A program made the position numbers and the translations under genes. Positions 6,746 to 8,809 of a stretch of DNA of 8,809 nucleotides are shown one piece after another. The DNA lies in NCBI GenBank assembly GCA_009778235.1, contig WRKE01000246.1, positions 1-8,809 on the forward strand, in the 5' to 3' direction. This DNA is from Pseudomonadota bacterium (GTDB taxonomy: Bacteria > Desulfobacterota > Desulfobulbia > Desulfobulbales > Desulfobulbaceae). The notes below the pieces were generated by a model. That model was not told the DNA's origin, ran no database searches, and saw nothing but the letters and a program-made list of their open reading frames with translations. Position 1 is the first letter of the stretch. Every line of letters begins with the position of its first letter.

Positions 6746-6749
6746 CAGT

Positions 6750-6782
6750 AAAAAAGGGTTAGCTTTTAAAAGCTAACCCTTT
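6750..6782 (-). terminator. Intrinsic terminator of the tRNA-Pro gene
   Basis: Bases 6753-6782 form a perfect 30-bp palindrome: 15-bp arms reading AAAGGGTTAGCTTTT and its complement, with no unpaired centre in the DNA. In minus-strand RNA the stem is followed at once by six U residues (6755-6750). It starts seven bases after the tRNA CCA end. This is a textbook rho-independent terminator on the minus strand. On the plus strand only three T residues follow, so it should work poorly in that direction. Confidence 0.88.
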
Positions 6783-6789
6783 GATATTC

Positions 6790-6867
<78 letters not shown>

Positions 6868-6898
6868 ACAGAGATGACGGTTCCCCCAAGGGGTAACC

Positions 6899-6927
6899 TT
6901 TCTACACCATTCATCTTTTGCCTGCAA
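6899..6927 (-). promoter_or_regulatory. Candidate promoter of tRNA-Pro
   Basis: On the minus strand, TTGCAG (6927-6922) and TAGAAA (6904-6899) are separated by exactly 17 bp. They match three and four of six consensus positions respectively. Transcription would start about 25 bases before the mature tRNA end. The -35 lies in one arm of a long hairpin (6915-6956). Spacing and position are good; the hexamers are only fair. Confidence 0.4.
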
Positions 6928-6956
6928 GCACTTTTCCGGTGCTATGCAGGCAAAAG
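6915..6956. repeat. Long imperfect hairpin upstream of tRNA-Pro
   Basis: CTTTTGCCTGCA-AGCAC (6915-6931) pairs with GTGCT-A-TGCAGGCAAAAG (6939-6956). That gives 17 base pairs with one bulged A at 6944 and a seven-base loop. Neither strand has a U-tract after the stem, so it is not a standard terminator. It could be a repeat-family member (REP or MITE-like), an operator over the tRNA promoter, or a structured small RNA. Confidence 0.6.
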
Positions 6957-7110
6957 CTCGTTAATCCCGATGCATACCCCTTGGACACCCCTGGGCCCGC
7001 GCCTCGCCTGGCCGCTGCTCAACGGCCACCACCCGGCAGGGGACGCATTCCGCCACAGGATCAAATCTCCGGTGGATCCGTGCCGTCCCCTGGCTTGGCC
7101 CTGGTTCCCC
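6957..7110. other. Remainder of the gap between tRNA-Pro and uppP
   Basis: The full gap is 6868-7248. Apart from the hairpin and candidate promoters, I see no gene on either strand. The part at 6957-7110 is GC-rich and featureless to me. Closer to uppP there is a stem of two GCCGGC hexamers (7161-7166 and 7172-7177) and a run of A residues at 7184-7189. Confidence 0.45.
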
Positions 7111-7139
7111 TTGACAGGATTTGGATGATTAGATAGAGC
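7111..7139 (+). promoter_or_regulatory. Candidate promoter of uppP-dedA
   Basis: A perfect -35 TTGACA (7111-7116) is followed after 17 bp by TAGAGC (7134-7139), which matches only three -10 positions. It would give a leader of about 100 bases containing the GCCGGC stem at 7161-7177. The -35 is convincing; the -10 is weak. Confidence 0.35.
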
Positions 7140-7238
7140 AAAGCGTTTACCACGCCTTACGCCGGCTGCACGCCGGCAGCGCCCAAAAAACGCAAAAGAC
7201 GTCATTTTTTGAGTTCCCCCTGATTTTCTTCCGCAAGC

Positions 7239-7242
7239 GGAG
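7239..7242 (+). promoter_or_regulatory. Ribosome binding site of uppP
   Basis: GGAG within GCGGAGCG sits six bases before the ATG at 7249. It has good spacing and sets the uppP start. Confidence 0.65.
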
Positions 7243-7248
7243 CGCCAG

Positions 7249-8061
7249 ATGGATTTTTTTTCCTTGATTCAAAGCATTGTGCTTGGCCTGGTGGAAGGCC
7301 TCACCGAATTTCTGCCGATTTCCTCCACCGGCCACCTGATCATCGCCGGCGAGCTGCTCAACTATACCGGCGAACAGGCCAAGACCTTTGAAATCTGCAT
7401 CCAGCTCGGTGCGATCCTCGCGGTCTGCTGGCATTACCGGCAACGGCTGCTGCGGGTGGTGGCCGACATGACCCATGAAGCCGGGGCCCGGCAATTCGTG
7501 ATCAATCTGATCATCGGCGTCCTGCCTTCGGCTGTTTTCGGTTTGCTCTTGTACAAGCTGATCAAACGATATTTGTTCAACCCGGTGGTGGTGGCCCTGG
7601 CGCTGATCGTCGGTGGCCTGATCATCTTCCTGGTCGAGCGCAAGCAGCGTACGCCCCGGATCACCACGGTCGAGCAAATGGGCGCAATCGATGCGCTCAA
7701 GGTCGGGTTCGCCCAGGTTCTTTCCATGATTCCGGGGACCTCTCGTTCAGGAGCGACCATCATCGGCGGCCTGCTTTTTGGGCTTTCCCGCCAGGCGGCC
7801 ACCGAATTTTCCTTTTTCCTCGCCATCCCCACCATGTTCCTGGCCACCGGCTACTCGGTCTTCAAATCCTGGGATGTACTGGCCCACCAGGATCTGGCCT
7901 TCTTCGCCGTGGGCTTTGTCATCGCCTTTTTCAGCGCCCTGGCGGCCATCAAGGGGTTTATCCACTATGTGGCCCGCCATGACTTTACCATCTTCGCCTG
8001 GTACCGGGTGGTGTTCGGGACGCTGTCCCTGGTCTACTTTCTCCATTGGTCCGCGTCATGA
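7249..8061 (+). CDS. uppP: Undecaprenyl-diphosphatase UppP (BacA)
   Basis: Integral inner-membrane phosphatase that removes one phosphate from undecaprenyl diphosphate. This gives the C55-P lipid carrier used for peptidoglycan, O-antigen and other wall polymers. Extra copies classically give bacitracin resistance. It has 270 aa, the standard family length. The first signature EGLTEFLPISSTGHL carries Glu16, Glu20, Ser26 and His29. The second, PGTSRSGAT (162-170), carries the conserved Ser165 and Arg166. Between and after these are the expected hydrophobic segments, for example FVINLIIGVLPSAVFGLLL and VVVALALIVGGLIIFLV. A GGAG at 7239 supports the ATG. The stop TGA at 8059-8061 shares the ATGA with the start of the DedA gene, so translation of the two is probably coupled. 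A promoter candidate lies at 7111. All residues expected for activity appear present. Confidence 0.96.
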   Translation: MDFFSLIQSIVLGLVEGLTEFLPISSTGHLIIAGELLNYTGEQAKTFEICIQLGAILAVCWHYRQRLLRVVADMTHEAGARQFVINLIIGVLPSAVFGLLLYKLIKRYLFNPVVVALALIVGGLIIFLVERKQRTPRITTVEQMGAIDALKVGFAQVLSMIPGTSRSGATIIGGLLFGLSRQAATEFSFFLAIPTMFLATGYSVFKSWDVLAHQDLAFFAVGFVIAFFSALAAIKGFIHYVARHDFTIFAWYRVVFGTLSLVYFLHWSAS

Positions 8062-8681
8062 TCACGGAATTTATTTCAGAAATCGCGGTGAGGATTCTTG
8101 AAGCCACCGCCTATGCCGGCGCCTTTTTGCTCATGGCCTTGGAAAGCATGATCGCCCCGGTGCCCAGCGAAGCGGTGATGCCCTTTGTCGGTTTTCTGGT
8201 CACCGACGGCAAGTGGAATCTCTGGCTGGCCATGCTGGCCACCAGCCTGGGATCGCTGGCCGGGTCGCTGGTGTCCTACTGGATGGGCTATTACGGCGGT
8301 AAACCGCTGGTGCTCAAGGTGGGCAGATATTTGCTGCTCAACCGCCACGACCTGGAGCTGACCGAGCGCTATTTCAACCGGCGCCAGGGGTGGTACACCG
8401 TGTTTGTCGCCCGCTTCATCCCGGTGGTCCGCCACTTCATCTCCATCCCGGCCGGTATGGGCAAAATGCCTTTGATTCCCTTCATATTGGTGTCGGCCGT
8501 TGGCGCCACTTTGTGGAACGGATTTTTACTCTACCTGGGGATGCGCCTGCGCGAACATTGGACCGTCGTACAAAAATATTCTCACCAGGTCGATATCGTC
8601 ATCGTGGTGGCCGCGGTGATCGGCATCGGCTGGTTCATTCGTGCGCGCCTGGCCGCCGGCAAGCACCGGTCCGACCATTGA
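8058..8681 (+). CDS. DedA-family membrane protein, possible C55-P lipid flippase
   Basis: DedA (VTT/SNARE-associated) proteins are inner-membrane transporters. Some members (UptA) have been shown to carry undecaprenyl phosphate back across the membrane; others move other lipids. The ATG at 8058 overlaps the uppP stop as ATGA and gives 207 aa, normal for the family. A TTG at 8046 is also in frame, but the four-base overlap favours 8058. Visible family features: membrane-embedded acidic Glu29, APVPSEAVMPFVGFL (33-47), GSLAGSLVSYWMGYYGG (65-81), and FVARFIPVVRHFISIPAGMGKM (116-137) with Arg119 and Arg125. The C-terminal hydrophobic segment is VIVVAAVIGIGWFI, and the end is basic. Its tight pairing with uppP suggests it acts on UppP's product; that role is inferred from context. 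Confidence 0.93.
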   Translation: MITEFISEIAVRILEATAYAGAFLLMALESMIAPVPSEAVMPFVGFLVTDGKWNLWLAMLATSLGSLAGSLVSYWMGYYGGKPLVLKVGRYLLLNRHDLELTERYFNRRQGWYTVFVARFIPVVRHFISIPAGMGKMPLIPFILVSAVGATLWNGFLLYLGMRLREHWTVVQKYSHQVDIVIVVAAVIGIGWFIRARLAAGKHRSDH

Positions 8682-8689
8682 GCAGCTGT

Positions 8690-8809
8690 TCAACGGAGGA
8701 GGAGGCCCTCGATCAGGCCCAGCCAGGCCGCGGTGCAGCCGAGCAGCGCGGTGCGGGTCATCAGGCGGCAGGTCAGCGGGATGTGGGCGATTTCGACCGG
8801 GTCCAGGCC
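8690..8809 (-). CDS. C-terminal end of an unidentified protein (start outside window)
   Basis: A minus-strand frame is open from the right edge for 39 codons and stops with TGA at 8692-8690. It reads GLDPVEIAHIPLTCRLMTRT, then a hydrophobic alanine/leucine-rich stretch ending in LIEGLLLR. The sense is protein-like and the position, nine bases after the convergent dedA stop, is plausible. The tail could be a membrane segment or helix. I do not recognise the family. With so few residues, a chance open frame in GC-rich DNA cannot be excluded. Confidence 0.4.
   Translation of the reverse strand, partial: GLDPVEIAHIPLTCRLMTRTALLGCTAAWLGLIEGLLLR

Larger units (their letters stand above)
6203..6749. 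other. AT-rich gap with no credible gene
   Basis: The region between the DHH-CBS promoter and the tRNA-Pro terminator is visibly lower in GC than its surroundings. A frame running through 6021-6425 has no family-like sequence and starts inside the DHH gene, so I do not call it. What can be seen: a palindrome CCTTAT-GAT-ATAAGG (6402-6416), a palindrome CTCATCT-C-AGATGAG (6520-6534), a small stem GTTAC/GTAAC near 6588-6608, and an 11-bp tandem repeat at 6724-6745. AGAGGA before the ATG at 6374 opens only a four-codon frame. The stretch could be a decayed mobile insert beside a tRNA gene or could hold an unrecognised small RNA. Neither is shown. Confidence 0.5.

Noticed and set aside
7161..7177. 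GCCGGC stem as a possible terminator or riboswitch before uppP
   Set aside because: The stem is only six bp of a self-palindromic hexamer, has no U-tract after it on either strand, and no known riboswitch core is visible.

Overview
The window reads as chromosomal housekeeping DNA from a GC-rich, Gram-negative bacterium. My best guess is a member of the Desulfobacterota, perhaps a Desulfobulbales-type sulfate reducer or relative. This is inferred from the gene mix: NhaB antiporter, MltB-type lytic transglycosylase, and a DHH-DHHA1-CBS-CBS protein of the kind fused to tRNA nucleotidyltransferases in deltaproteobacteria and Aquifex. No marker here fixes the taxon. Protein-coding DNA is GC-rich throughout. 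The gap at about 6090-6790 is visibly more AT-rich.

Layout, left to right. (1) 1-795 (+): the C-terminal part of a NhaB Na+/H+ antiporter, cut by the window edge. A two-way hairpin terminator at 815-848 follows. (2) Minus-strand pair: an SF2 helicase of the SSL2/XPB-like group (2182-3552), then mltB (876-2039) downstream of it. (3) Plus-strand pair, divergent from the helicase: an exported protein I do not recognise (3764-4384), then a HIT/HinT nucleotide hydrolase (4416-4757). (4) Minus strand, convergent with HIT: a 432-residue DHH phosphoesterase with two CBS domains (4790-6088). (5) About 700 bp without a credible gene, with small palindromes and an 11-bp tandem repeat. It ends at a strong terminator and the tRNA-Pro(UGG) gene (6790-6867, minus). 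(6) A 381-bp gap holding a long hairpin and candidate promoters. (7) Plus strand: uppP (7249-8061) and a DedA-family membrane protein (8058-8681), overlapping by four bases. (8) The last codons of a minus-strand gene at the right edge.

Functionally, uppP and dedA form the clearest unit. UppP makes undecaprenyl phosphate on the outer face of the inner membrane. Some DedA proteins return that lipid to the cytoplasmic face, so the overlapping pair looks like a lipid-carrier recycling module feeding cell-wall synthesis. MltB also acts on the cell wall but lies in a different transcription unit. I see no CRISPR array, intact mobile element, rRNA or obvious defence island. The best second-look items are the uppP-dedA coupling, the DHH-CBS protein lacking its usual nucleotidyltransferase half, the unknown exported protein beside HIT, and the extra segment in NhaB.
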